From Streptomyces sp. 846.5 (GTDB taxonomy: Bacteria; Actinomycetota; Actinomycetes; Streptomycetales; Streptomycetaceae), in the NCBI RefSeq assembly GCF_004365705.1, contig NZ_SOBN01000001.1, positions 5,380,001 to 5,444,000 of the forward strand: 64,000 nucleotides of DNA, written 5' to 3'. Positions within the stretch are counted from its first letter, which is position 1. Each line of letters begins with the position of its first letter. The notes beneath the pieces were generated by a model. It was not told the origin of the DNA. It did no database searches and was given only the letters and a program-made list of their open reading frames with translations. Position numbers and translations under genes: made by a program. Below, in pieces: positions 28,691 to 37,465 of the stretch.

Positions 28691-28908
28691 GGGTCTCTCC
28701 GGGATGACGCGGCGGAGGCGCTGCGCGGGGCCGGGGAGGGTGGGCATGGCGATGCCGCCTCGGCTGGGCGCGGGAGCGTCGTCTGCCGAGTGGGCGGTGG
28801 TTTGGGTGCGTATGGGTCAACGAGGGGGGAACTGGTGGGTTACGCCGTTTGGGGTGTGAGGTGGATCACATGCGCTGGGGGGCGTGGGTGGCGTGGGCAG
28901 GTTGTGGT

Positions 28909-28932
28909 TGAGACCAATAGGACTAGGCCACT
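28909..28932. promoter_or_regulatory. DasR-type (dre-like) operator upstream of chitinase
   Basis: Within the 457-base gene-free stretch 28691-29147. Read on the minus strand, the site AGTGGCCTAGTCCTAT matches the dre consensus as I remember it (AGTGGTCTAGACCACT) at 12 of 16 positions. DasR represses chitinase genes until GlcN-6-phosphate accumulates. About 216 bases lie between it and the chitinase start. Confidence 0.55.
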
Positions 28933-28969
28933 GTCGGGCGATACGCCTCTGAGCTGGCCATCTGTTGAA

Positions 28970-28981
28970 CCTTAAGGGAAC
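28970..28981 (+). promoter_or_regulatory. CCTTAAGGGAAC box shared by chitinase promoters
   Basis: This 12-mer recurs exactly at 58169-58180 in front of another chitinase gene, and a partial copy precedes the third. It is AT-richer than its surroundings and is followed by a second CTTAAG ten bases on, so it may be part of a promoter or an operator. Confidence 0.45.
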
Positions 28982-29147
28982 TTAAGTGACGCGTTGCCGA
29001 ATGGGGTCTTGACGGAGGGGGATGGTCCAGGCCAATTTATCCGTCAACAACGGTAGTTACCCGGGAGTCGTGTGGGGGTCTCGGATCCGACTGCCGCAGC
29101 AGGTCCGCAGGTGTCAGGCACGGATGGTTCATGTTGCGGAGGCAGAG

Positions 29148-30677
29148 ATGGTCGGTACGCCCACACAGGCGGGGGCCCGGCGGGTACTGGTGGCGGCGTG
29201 TTGCGGCGCGCTGCTGGCGGGCGGCGGGTTGCTCGCCGTTGGCGGGAGCGCGCAGGCGAGTACGGCGCAGCTGCTGGTCAACCCGGGGTTCGAGAGCGGG
29301 AGCCTGAGCGGCTGGAGCTGTTCGACGGCGGACAAGGTGGTGACCAGCCCTGTCGCGGCGGGCTCGTACGCCCTGTCCGGGACGCCGGCCGGGTCGGACT
29401 TCGCGCAGTGCGCGCAGACGGTCGCGGTCGCGCCCAACTCGACGTACACGTTGAGCGGGCAGGTGGAGGGGAGCTACGTCTACCTCGGGGCCACCGGGAC
29501 GGGCGTGAGCGCCAGCAACTGGACGCCCAGTGCGACGAGTTGGCAGACGCTGTCGACGACGTTCACGACCGGCGCGAGCACCACGTCGGTGCAGGTGTAC
29601 GTGCACGGGTGGTACGGGCAGCCGGCGTTTGTGGCCGATGAGCTCTCGCTGAGCGGGCCGCCGGCGGGAGGGGCGACTTCCACGCCCACGGCTACGACTT
29701 CTCCCACGGCGAGTGCCAGCCCTAGTGCCAGCGCCACCCCCACCGCTACGGCCACGGCCACCACCCCGCCCACCGACACCGGGTTCCGGCACCCGGTCTA
29801 CATGATGCCGCTCGACAACAGCCCGCAGGCGATCTCGGACGTCATCTCCAAGTCCGGTGAGAACGAGTTCCTCTTCGCCTTCGTGCTGGACTCCGGCGGC
29901 TGCACCCCGGCCTGGGACGGCAGTGCCTCCTCCACCGTCGCCTCCGACACCGCCGTGCTGGCGGATGTGAACGCCGCCCGCGCGGCTGGCGGGGATGTCG
30001 CGGTGTCGTTCGGCGGCTACAACGGCACCGAGCTGGGCAGCACCTGCGGCAGCTCGTCCGCGCTCGCCGCCGCGTACCAGCAGGTGATCAACAAGTACAA
30101 GCTCACCCGGATCGACCTGGACTGGGAGAACGGCAGCCTGGACGCCAACATGGCGGTGCGCTGGAGTGCGATCAAGCAGCTTGAGGCGGCCAATCCCAGC
30201 CTCAAGGTGACGCTGACCATCCCGATGACCACCATCGGGCTTCCCGACACCGGTCGGGACGAGATCCAGCAGGCGATCAACGACGGGGCCCGGATCGACC
30301 GGGTCAACATCATGGACTTCGATTTCGGGCTCAGCTCCGGCACCGAGACGGCCGCTGCCGAGACCGTGGCCGGCGACGTGGTCGCACAGTTGCAGAAGCT
30401 CTACGGCTGGGACGCCGCCACCGCGTGGGCGCACCTGAGCGTGCAGCTGATGAACGGTCACACCGACCAGCCCAGTGAGCTGTTCACCCAGTCGACCTTC
30501 ACCGACCTGCTCGGCTTCGTGCAGGCCAACCACGCCGCCGCGTTCTCCTACTGGGACGTCAACCGGGACCGCGCCTGCGACCCGAGCGTCGTCCACAACT
30601 GGGCCGACGGGGCGTGCAGCAGCGTCACCCAGAACGCCTACGACTTCACCAAGATCCTCACCCAGTTCTCCGGCTGA
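29148..30677 (+). CDS. Secreted GH18 chitinase with N-terminal CBM
   Basis: A 509-residue secreted enzyme. ATG 29148 is chosen for its GGAGG five bases upstream. Signal peptide about 1-38; a CenC/CBM4_9-like binding domain (40-175: LLVNPGFESGSLSGW to VQVYVHGWYGQ); a Ser/Thr/Ala/Pro linker (about 180-215); and a GH18 domain with catalytic RIDLDWEN, Glu327 as acid. The catalytic domain resembles that of the chitinase at 56.8 kb (YMMPLDNSPQ against YLMPLDNNPP). The CBM is nearly the same as in the next gene. Probably transcribed together with it. Confidence 0.93.
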   Translation: MVGTPTQAGARRVLVAACCGALLAGGGLLAVGGSAQASTAQLLVNPGFESGSLSGWSCSTADKVVTSPVAAGSYALSGTPAGSDFAQCAQTVAVAPNSTYTLSGQVEGSYVYLGATGTGVSASNWTPSATSWQTLSTTFTTGASTTSVQVYVHGWYGQPAFVADELSLSGPPAGGATSTPTATTSPTASASPSASATPTATATATTPPTDTGFRHPVYMMPLDNSPQAISDVISKSGENEFLFAFVLDSGGCTPAWDGSASSTVASDTAVLADVNAARAAGGDVAVSFGGYNGTELGSTCGSSSALAAAYQQVINKYKLTRIDLDWENGSLDANMAVRWSAIKQLEAANPSLKVTLTIPMTTIGLPDTGRDEIQQAINDGARIDRVNIMDFDFGLSSGTETAAAETVAGDVVAQLQKLYGWDAATAWAHLSVQLMNGHTDQPSELFTQSTFTDLLGFVQANHAAAFSYWDVNRDRACDPSVVHNWADGACSSVTQNAYDFTKILTQFSG

Positions 30678-30690
30678 CCCTGCGTCAGCC
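30672..30690 (+). other. Small hairpin over the stop codon between the two chitinase genes
   Basis: GGCTGAC (30672-30678) pairs with GTCAGCC (30684-30690) around a 5-base loop. The left arm contains the chitinase stop codon. It may be a weak terminator or an mRNA 3' stabiliser; no T-run. Confidence 0.4.
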
Positions 30691-30809
30691 CCCATGTTCC
30701 ACCCGCGTCGGGCCACGTCATGCACCCCCACACAGCACTGCGCATGTTCGTGCTCACAGTCCGGCGCGGGTGTTCCCCCACAACCCCCTCTCCCTCCAGG
30801 AGTCCTGTC

Positions 30810-33149
30810 ATGCCAGAACGCGTCCCGTCCACCCCCCGCACCGGAAGACGAGGGATGAGGCGCGGCACCGCGCTCGCCACTGCGACGGTGCTGATAGCCG
30901 GTTCCGCCGCGCTTGCCACGACCGTCACCGGGGCCAGTGCCGCATCCACCAATCTGCTGACGAACGGCGACTTCGAGACCGGCAGCCTCATCGGTTGGAC
31001 CTGCTCGCTCGGCAGCGTGGTCACTTCCCCGGTGCACGGCGGCTCGTACTCGCTGCTGGGTGCGGCGTCCAGCTCGGACGACGCGCAGTGTTCGCAGACC
31101 GTGACGGTGCTCCCCAACACCACATACAGCCTGTCGGGCTACGTCGAGGGCGCCTACGTCTACCTCGGTGCGACCGGGACGGGCGTGACCGCGAGCAACT
31201 GGACGCCGAGCGCGACAAGTTGGCAGCAGCTGTCGACCTCCTTCACGACCGGTTCGGCGACGACGTCGGTGCAGGTGTACGTGCACGGCTGGTACGGGCA
31301 GGGTTCGTACCACGCCGATGACGTGACGCTGACCGGGCCCGCCGGGAGCAGCAGCAGCCCCTCGGCGAGTGCGAGCGCGTCGGCCAGCGCTTCGGCCTCC
31401 GCCTCGGCCTCCGCCAGTGCTTCCTCCTCGCCGTCGGCGAGTGCGAGCCCGAGCGCCAGCGCGAGCGCCTCCGCCTCGGCGTCCCCCAGCAGCACCGCCA
31501 CCACCGGCACCGGCAGCGGTCCGACCGGTGACGGCCTGGTGAGCACCCCCACCGGTGTCAGCGCGAAGGTGACCAACACCGCGGTGACCCTCTCCTGGGC
31601 GGCGTCCACGGACAACTCGCAGACCGGGGACACCCCCGGCTACTACGTCTACTCGGGCTCCAACCTGGTGGCGACCTCGATGGGCACCTCGGTGACCGTC
31701 AGCTCGCTGCTGCCGAACACGGCCTACTCCTTCACCGTCCAGGGGTACGACAAGGACGGCCACGCCTCGGCGCAGTCCGGCGCGGTGTCGGCGACCACGG
31801 CCGGCGCGGCGACCGGTGCGATGAAGTCGGCGTACTTCGACCAGTGGTCGATCTACGGCAACGCCTACTACCCGAAGAACGTCGGGACCTCCGGCGCGGC
31901 CGCGAACATGAAGGTCATCACCTACGCGTTCGAGAACATCGACCCCACCGCGCACACCTGCTTCGAGGCGGTGAAGGCCAGCGACTCCACCAACGAGTCC
32001 GACGCCAGCGCTGGTGACGGCGCGGGCGACGCCTTCGCGGACTACCAGAAGTCCTACACCAGCGACATCAGCGTCGACGGCACCTCGGACACCTGGTCGC
32101 AGCCGATCAAGGGCAACTTCAACCAGCTGCGGGAACTGAAGGCCAAGTACCCCAACCTGAAGATCAACCTCTCCATCGGCGGCTGGACCTACTCCAAGTA
32201 CTTCTCGGACGCGGCGGCCACCGACGCCTCCCGGAAGGCGTTCGTCTCCTCCTGCATCAACATGTTCATCAAGGGCAACCTGCCGACCGGTGTCTCCGGT
32301 GACGCCTCCGGCGGTACCGGCGCGGGCGCGGGCCTGTTCGACGGGATCGACATCGACTGGGAGTACCCGGCCTCGGCCGGCGGCCACACCGGCAACCACA
32401 CCTCGGCCGCCGACACCGCCAACTACTCGGCGCTGCTGGCCGAGTTCCGCACCGAGCTGGACGCCTACGGCGCGAGCATCGGCAAGCACTTCCTGCTGAC
32501 CGCGGCGCTGCCCAGCGGCCAGGACAAGATCGCGCTGATCCAGCCCGCGCAGATCGCCAAGTCCCTGGACTACGGCGACATCATGACCTACGACATGCAC
32601 GGCGCCTGGGACTCGACCGGTCCGACCAACTTCCAGGACCCGCTGCACAACACGGCCTCCGACCCGAGCACGGCGATCGCGCCCGGGACCGAGAAGTACA
32701 ACGTCGACAACACCATCAAGGCCTACACCTCGGGTGACTCCGCGTACGGGATCACCGGCGGGTTCCCGGCGAGCAAGCTGGTGCTGGGCGTGCCGTTCTA
32801 CTTCCGCGGCTGGACCGGGGTGTCGGCCGGCAGCAACTACGGCCTCTACCAGTCGGCGACCGGTGCCAGCCCGGTGCAGACCTACACCCAGCAGGCCGGT
32901 ATCGCGGACTGGAAGGAGCTCGCGGCCAAGGGTCTGACCACCGGCAGCACGGTCCACTGGGACGCGACCACCCAGAGCTCCTGGATCTACGACGGCACCA
33001 ACTTCTACACCGGTGACACCCCGCAGGCGATCACCGCGCGCGGCGCCTACGCCACGTCGAACGGGCTGGGCGGCATCTTCGCCTTCTCCTTCGAGGGCGA
33101 CGACTCCAGCGGCTCGCTGATCAACACGATGAACAGTTCCATGCAGTAA
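30810..33149 (+). CDS. Secreted multi-domain GH18 chitinase (CBM, FnIII, GH18)
   Basis: A 779-residue secreted chitinase. ATG 30810 has AGGAG seven bases upstream. Domains in order: signal peptide (about 15-44), CenC-like CBM (47-177), a Ser/Ala repeat linker (178-235), a fibronectin type III domain (about 243-330: TPTGVSAKVTNTAVTLSW) and a GH18 barrel of subfamily A. The barrel has FDGIDIDWEYP with catalytic Glu518, SIGGWTYSKYF, and the inserted alpha+beta domain expected of processive enzymes. It follows the previous chitinase by 132 bases with no separate dre site, so an operon is likely. A hairpin terminator follows. Confidence 0.95.
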   Translation: MPERVPSTPRTGRRGMRRGTALATATVLIAGSAALATTVTGASAASTNLLTNGDFETGSLIGWTCSLGSVVTSPVHGGSYSLLGAASSSDDAQCSQTVTVLPNTTYSLSGYVEGAYVYLGATGTGVTASNWTPSATSWQQLSTSFTTGSATTSVQVYVHGWYGQGSYHADDVTLTGPAGSSSSPSASASASASASASASASASASSSPSASASPSASASASASASPSSTATTGTGSGPTGDGLVSTPTGVSAKVTNTAVTLSWAASTDNSQTGDTPGYYVYSGSNLVATSMGTSVTVSSLLPNTAYSFTVQGYDKDGHASAQSGAVSATTAGAATGAMKSAYFDQWSIYGNAYYPKNVGTSGAAANMKVITYAFENIDPTAHTCFEAVKASDSTNESDASAGDGAGDAFADYQKSYTSDISVDGTSDTWSQPIKGNFNQLRELKAKYPNLKINLSIGGWTYSKYFSDAAATDASRKAFVSSCINMFIKGNLPTGVSGDASGGTGAGAGLFDGIDIDWEYPASAGGHTGNHTSAADTANYSALLAEFRTELDAYGASIGKHFLLTAALPSGQDKIALIQPAQIAKSLDYGDIMTYDMHGAWDSTGPTNFQDPLHNTASDPSTAIAPGTEKYNVDNTIKAYTSGDSAYGITGGFPASKLVLGVPFYFRGWTGVSAGSNYGLYQSATGASPVQTYTQQAGIADWKELAAKGLTTGSTVHWDATTQSSWIYDGTNFYTGDTPQAITARGAYATSNGLGGIFAFSFEGDDSSGSLINTMNSSMQ

Positions 33150-33170
33150 GCAGTTCGTCGCGGTACAGGA

Positions 33171-33202
33171 GGGGCGGTGCACCCGTACGGGTGTGCCGCC
33201 CC
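33171..33202. terminator. Terminator hairpin between chitinase and bcp
   Basis: A 14-base-pair stem (two G-T pairs) with arms 33171-33184 and 33189-33202 and a GTAC loop, lying between convergent genes. Confidence 0.75.
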
Positions 33203-33227
33203 TTCGGCGTGCGGGCGCGCCGGGATG

Positions 33228-33707
33228 TCAGCCGATCTTGAGGTCGCGGATCAGCTTGGCGACGTGCCCGGTGGCCTTGACGTTGTAGAACGCGTGCTCG
33301 ATCTTGCCGGCCTCGTCCACGACGAAGGTGGAGCGGATCACGCCGGTGACGGTCTTGCCGTACATGGTCTTCTCGCCGAAGGCCCCGTACGCCTGGAGTA
33401 CCTCCTTCTCGGGGTCCGCCACCAGGGTGACCTTGAGGTGCTCCTTCTCGCGGAACTTGCCGAGCTTCTCCGGCTTGTCCGGGGAGACGCCGATGACGTC
33501 GTAGCCGGCCCCCGCGAGCAGGTCCAGGTTGTCGGTGAAGTCGCAGGCCTGCTTGGTGCAGCCGGGGGTCAGCGCGGCCGGGTAGAAGTAGACGACGACC
33601 TTGCGGCCGAGGTGCTCGGCCAGGGAGACCGGCTTGCCGTCGGCGTCCGGGAGGGTGAAGGCCGGGGCGGTGTCGCCGGCCTGCAGTTTGGTCCGCTGGT
33701 CCGTCAT
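33228..33707 (-). CDS. bcp: Thioredoxin-dependent peroxiredoxin (Bcp/PrxQ)
   Basis: A 159-residue thiol peroxidase reducing hydroperoxides. The peroxidatic Cys is in LTPGCTKQACDFTDN, and the second Cys five residues later is the resolving Cys of the atypical 2-Cys BCP type. The usual PxxxTxxC appears as PAALTPGC. VVDEAGKIEHAFYNVKATGH completes the fold. The start at 33707 is set by homology; longer upstream frames are antisense shadows of the next gene. Confidence 0.94.
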   Translation of the reverse strand: MTDQRTKLQAGDTAPAFTLPDADGKPVSLAEHLGRKVVVYFYPAALTPGCTKQACDFTDNLDLLAGAGYDVIGVSPDKPEKLGKFREKEHLKVTLVADPEKEVLQAYGAFGEKTMYGKTVTGVIRSTFVVDEAGKIEHAFYNVKATGHVAKLIRDLKIG

Positions 33708-33876
33708 GGGTGCTCCTGCTGTACGTGAGGTGGGAAGGTCGTGCCCAGAAAGAACGTACCGCCCGGGTGCGACAGCGCGACGGGAGTCCGGGGTGCCGAT
33801 GCGCAAGGCGTCACGGGACCTGACAAACTGTCCGTCAGGTGCACAGGTGGAGCGGGTAGCGGAGGAAGGTGGACTC

Positions 33877-34230
33877 GTGGGCGAGGTCGTCGGCACGAGG
33901 GGCAAGGACAGCGGCCCGGACGGGCGTTCCGCAGCGCAGATCGAGGCGGACATCATCCGAACCCGAAAGCAGCTGGCGGCGACGCTGGACGAGCTGGCCG
34001 TAGCGGTGCACCCGTCCACGATCGTCGGCAAGGCCAAGGCCGACGCCAAGGCGGCGGTGGACCGGACGGCGGGCCGGGCGTTCGTGGCGGCCAACCGGGG
34101 CGTGGAGCAGCTGCGGGCCCAGTTCGTGGACGAGAAGGGCAATCCGCGCAAGGAGCGGATCGTGCCGGTGGCTGCTGTCGCCGGTGCGGTCGTGGTCGGC
34201 CTGGTCCTGCTGCGCCGCCGCAAGCAGTAG
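33877..34230 (+). CDS. DUF3618 membrane protein
   Basis: A 117-residue protein. The DUF3618 motif SAAQIEADIIRTRKQLAATLDEL occupies residues about 18-45, a predicted coiled segment follows, and a single membrane helix (about 95-112, VPVAAVAGAVVVGLVLL) ends in RRRKQ. GTG start with GGAGG 11 bases upstream. Divergent from bcp across 169 bases. Role unknown in the family. Confidence 0.85.
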   Translation: MGEVVGTRGKDSGPDGRSAAQIEADIIRTRKQLAATLDELAVAVHPSTIVGKAKADAKAAVDRTAGRAFVAANRGVEQLRAQFVDEKGNPRKERIVPVAAVAGAVVVGLVLLRRRKQ

Positions 34231-34316
34231 CCGCCGGAGTCCCACGAAGCGGGGGAGCGGCGCGGGGGTGCGCCCACGGGTCGGCTGCTGTCGGCGCGGC
34301 GGTGTACGGTCCTGGG

Positions 34317-34676
34317 GTGAGCGAATCGTCTGCCCCCGCGTCCGACTCCTTCGGAGAGAAGCTTCCGATCCGGATGCTGCACGACCGGGTCCTGGTCCGT
34401 ACGGACGGCCCGGAGGGCGACCGCCGCTCCACCGGCGGCATCCTGATCCCGGCGACGGCCGAGCTGAGCAAGCGATGCGCATGGGCCAAGGTCGTCGCGA
34501 TCGGCCAGAACGTGCGTTCGATCGAACCCGGCGACCGGGTGCTCTACGACCCCGAGGACCGCTCCGAGGTCGAGGTCAGGGGTGAGCTGTACGTCCTGCT
34601 GCGGGAGCGCGACGTCCACGCGGTGGCGTCGGAGCGAGTGGGGGACACCACCGGCTCCACCGGTCTGTACCTCTGA
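34317..34676 (+). CDS. GroES-like (Cpn10 fold) protein
   Basis: A 119-residue protein with the Cpn10 fold: IRMLHDRVLVRTD, then STGGILIPATA (the mobile loop position, changed from the canonical sequence) and IEPGDRVLYDPEDRSEVEVRGELYVLLRERDVHAV. It is not next to groEL and differs from the main GroES in loop and tail, so it is a divergent paralogue found in streptomycetes. Whether it acts with a chaperonin is unknown. It converges with the PBP gene. Confidence 0.85.
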   Translation: MSESSAPASDSFGEKLPIRMLHDRVLVRTDGPEGDRRSTGGILIPATAELSKRCAWAKVVAIGQNVRSIEPGDRVLYDPEDRSEVEVRGELYVLLRERDVHAVASERVGDTTGSTGLYL

Positions 34677-34724
34677 CGTTCTGACCTTCTTCCTTCTGTA
34701 CTGGCCCGCTGTACTGGCCCGCGC

Positions 34725-37121
34725 CTACGGGTTGCCCGCGCGGGTCGTTGCCGCCGGGAAGGTGGGCAGGCTGATGGCGGTGGATGTCGCGGTGCCGGTG
34801 CTGGTGGGGGTGGTCGTGGTGGACTGGCTCGGGGTGGCTGCGCCGGAGGTGGACGCCGCGGTGCTGGGGGTGGTCGACGGGGAGAGGCTCGCGGACGGGG
34901 TGGTGGACGTCGGGGTGGACGGGGCGGTGGTGCCGGCTGCCGGGGTGGTGGCCGGGGCGGTGGGGCTGGCCGAGGCGGCGGGGTTGCTGTTGTCGACGAC
35001 CGAGGTGTCCAGGGTGAACTGCTGGACCGGCTGGTTCTTGAGCGCCGAGGTCATGTAGTCGGTCCAGATCTGGGCCGGGAAGGACCCGCCGTTGACCCGG
35101 GTGACCCCGGCGGCGTCGCCGAGCGCGAGCCGGGCGTGGGTGGTGGCGTCCTCGGCGAACAGGCCGACCGAGGTGACCAGCTGCGGGGTGTAGCCGATGA
35201 ACCAGGCGGACTTGTTGTCGTCGGTGGTGCCGGTCTTGCCCGCCGCGGGGCGGTTGAGGTCGAGCGCCACATAGCCGGTGCCGTTGGTGCTGACGACGCC
35301 CTGCAGCACCGAGGTGACGGCGTCGGCGGTGGCGCGGCTGAAGGCCTGGGTGGTCTTGTGCTCGGGCAGCGTCCTGCTGGTGCCCTCGTGGCTGAGCGAC
35401 TGGACCGACCAGGGGGTGATCTGCTGGCCGTGGTTGTCGATGGTGGCGTAGGCCCCGGCCATCTCGACGGCGCTGGGGGTGGCCACGCCGAGGGCGAGGG
35501 CGGGGTTGCTGGAGCTCATGTCCGGGGTGTCGGCGGGGAGCCCGGCGGCGATGGCGGTCTTCCGGACGTTGTCCAGGCCCGCGTCGACGGCCGCCTGCGC
35601 GTACACCGAGTTGACCGACTTCTTCATGGCGTAGGCGAGGGTGATCTGGCCGTAGTCCTGGTTGTCCTCGTTCGGCGGTGCGTAGGTCTGGCCCGAGGGC
35701 AGGCCCTGGACGCTGCGTCCGCTGGTGCCGTCGTAGTAGGTGAACGGGGTGATCGCCCGGCCGTCCTGGGTCTTGGCGTTGTTCTGCAGTCCGGCGGCCA
35801 GGTCGAAGGCCTTGAAGGTGGAGCCGACCTGGATGTCGGTGCGGGTGGCGTCGTTGAACTGCTGGGTGGAGTAGTCGGGGCCGCCGTAGGCGGCCACCAG
35901 CTTGCCGGTGGTGGGGTCGACCGAGCCGGCGGCGGCGCGGACGTCCTTGGCCTTCGAGGTGTTCGGCAGTTTGTCGCTGAACTCCTTCTTCACGGCGGCG
36001 GCCAGCTGGTCCTGGTTCTGCTTGACGAAGGTGGTGGTGATCTTCCAGCCGCCGGCGTTGAGCTGGGCCGCGGTGATGACGTTGTTGTTGTACAGGTACT
36101 GGTCGGCGATGTCGATGAGGTAGCCCGCCTGCCCGCTGACGCCGAGCGTCGGCCCCGGCGCCTTGGTGGTGGGGAAGGTCATCGCGTTGCGGTCGCTCTG
36201 GCTGACCCAGCCGAGCTTGACCATGCCGTCCAGCACGTAGTTCCAGCGGGCCACCGCGGCGGCCTTGCCGGCCGTGGTGGCGGTGCCGACGTCGTAGACG
36301 CTGGGGGCCTGCAGCAGGGCGGCGAGGTAGGCCGACTGCGGGACGCTCAGCTGGGCGGCGCCCATGCCGTAGTAGGCCTGGGCGGCGGCCTGGATGCCGT
36401 AGGCGTTGCGGCCGAAGTAGCTGGTGTTGAGGTACCCGGCCATGATGTCGTTCTTGCTCATGGTCTGGTCGACCTTGAGCGAGATGAAGAACTCCTTGGC
36501 CTTGCGGGTGACCGTCTGGTCCTGGGTCAGGTAGTAGTTCTTGACGTACTGCTGGGTGATGGTGGAGCCGCCCTGCAGGCCGTTGCCGGTGACGGTCTGC
36601 CAGCCGGCCCGGATGGTGCCCCGGATGCTGACGCCCTGGTTGCTGTAGAAGGTGCGGTCCTCGGCGGAGACCGCGGCGTGCTGCATGTTCAGCGCGATCT
36701 GGTCGATCGGGACGGAGATCCGGTTGGTCGCGCCGGTGCGGCCGAGCTCGGTCTTGCCGTCGGCGTAGTAGTACACATTGCTCTGCGCGGTGGCGGCGGC
36801 GTTGGGGTCGGGCACCTTGACGGTCATGTACATCACGACGAAGGCGCCGACCAGGAGCAGCAGCAGGCCGACCAGCCCGCCGAGGACCATCCGCCAGGTC
36901 GGGATGGTCCGGCGCCACCAGGGCTTGGCCTTGCGGGCGGCCTTGCGGGCCTGCTTCTTCGTGCGGCGCCGGTCGCGGAAGCCGCCGCCCATGCCGCCGC
37001 CCTGGGCGCGGTCCTCCGCCTCCAGGGTGTCCGGGTCCATGGGATGCGCGGGACCGTCCGGGTCGTCTCCTCCGGCGGGGCCCCAGCCCTCTCCCTGAGG
37101 TCCCCTCGGGTCGCTGCTCAT
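34725..37121 (-). CDS. Class A penicillin-binding protein
   Basis: A 798-residue bifunctional peptidoglycan synthase. A basic cytoplasmic N-terminus (RRRTKKQARKAARKAK) leads into one membrane helix at about 80-105. The GT51 glycosyltransferase domain follows (SAEDRTFYSNQGVSIRG, GGSTITQQYVKNYYL). The transpeptidase domain has SxxK in GSTFKAF, SxN in MKKSVNSVYAQ and KTG in GKTGTTDD. The last 80 residues are a Thr/Ser/Pro/Ala tail. The start at 37121 gives AAGGAG upstream; a start at 37181 would add 20 residues. It acts at the outer membrane face in wall synthesis. Confidence 0.94.
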   Translation of the reverse strand: MSSDPRGPQGEGWGPAGGDDPDGPAHPMDPDTLEAEDRAQGGGMGGGFRDRRRTKKQARKAARKAKPWWRRTIPTWRMVLGGLVGLLLLLVGAFVVMYMTVKVPDPNAAATAQSNVYYYADGKTELGRTGATNRISVPIDQIALNMQHAAVSAEDRTFYSNQGVSIRGTIRAGWQTVTGNGLQGGSTITQQYVKNYYLTQDQTVTRKAKEFFISLKVDQTMSKNDIMAGYLNTSYFGRNAYGIQAAAQAYYGMGAAQLSVPQSAYLAALLQAPSVYDVGTATTAGKAAAVARWNYVLDGMVKLGWVSQSDRNAMTFPTTKAPGPTLGVSGQAGYLIDIADQYLYNNNVITAAQLNAGGWKITTTFVKQNQDQLAAAVKKEFSDKLPNTSKAKDVRAAAGSVDPTTGKLVAAYGGPDYSTQQFNDATRTDIQVGSTFKAFDLAAGLQNNAKTQDGRAITPFTYYDGTSGRSVQGLPSGQTYAPPNEDNQDYGQITLAYAMKKSVNSVYAQAAVDAGLDNVRKTAIAAGLPADTPDMSSSNPALALGVATPSAVEMAGAYATIDNHGQQITPWSVQSLSHEGTSRTLPEHKTTQAFSRATADAVTSVLQGVVSTNGTGYVALDLNRPAAGKTGTTDDNKSAWFIGYTPQLVTSVGLFAEDATTHARLALGDAAGVTRVNGGSFPAQIWTDYMTSALKNQPVQQFTLDTSVVDNSNPAASASPTAPATTPAAGTTAPSTPTSTTPSASLSPSTTPSTAASTSGAATPSQSTTTTPTSTGTATSTAISLPTFPAATTRAGNP

Positions 37122-37465
37122 CCGCGTCCTGCTCCTTGTCCGTGGCCACTCACCTGACGCAGTGTCCATTTTTGTGCTCAATATCCTTAAGACGCGCTTT
37201 GCGCAGGATCAGGTTCCACACTGCCTTACCGGCTACCCCGTAAAGGGCCGACAGGCATGAATACGGCCGTTTGTGGCGTGCCTGTGACATCGCCCGGCGG
37301 CGGTCGCTACGCTGGCGTGACAACCGCATACCGAGAGAAGCCCCTTGCGCGCACCCCCCCGGGTGTCCGCGAAAGGGGCCTGTTTGGCGTTCCCGTGCGC
37401 CGTGGTGGCAGTGGGCTGCCCCATGTCGACAAATCGATGACAAATCGATAGAGAGGACACTGCTT
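37122..37465. promoter_or_regulatory. 344-base divergent control region (PBP / ABC exporter)
   Basis: No convincing gene lies here; the short ORFs overlap each other and lack coding bias. The visible structure is a tandem direct repeat ACAAATCGAT at 37429-37438 and 37440-37449, exactly 11 bases apart, just before the exporter start at 37466. Eleven bases is one helical turn, fitting an operator. Confidence 0.45.

Noticed and set aside
29037..33182. A 1381-codon open frame on the minus strand opposite the chitinases
   Set aside because: It is antisense to two clear GH18 genes; long open shadows are expected in DNA with this third-position GC bias, and the translation is low-complexity Arg/Gly/Val with no domain.
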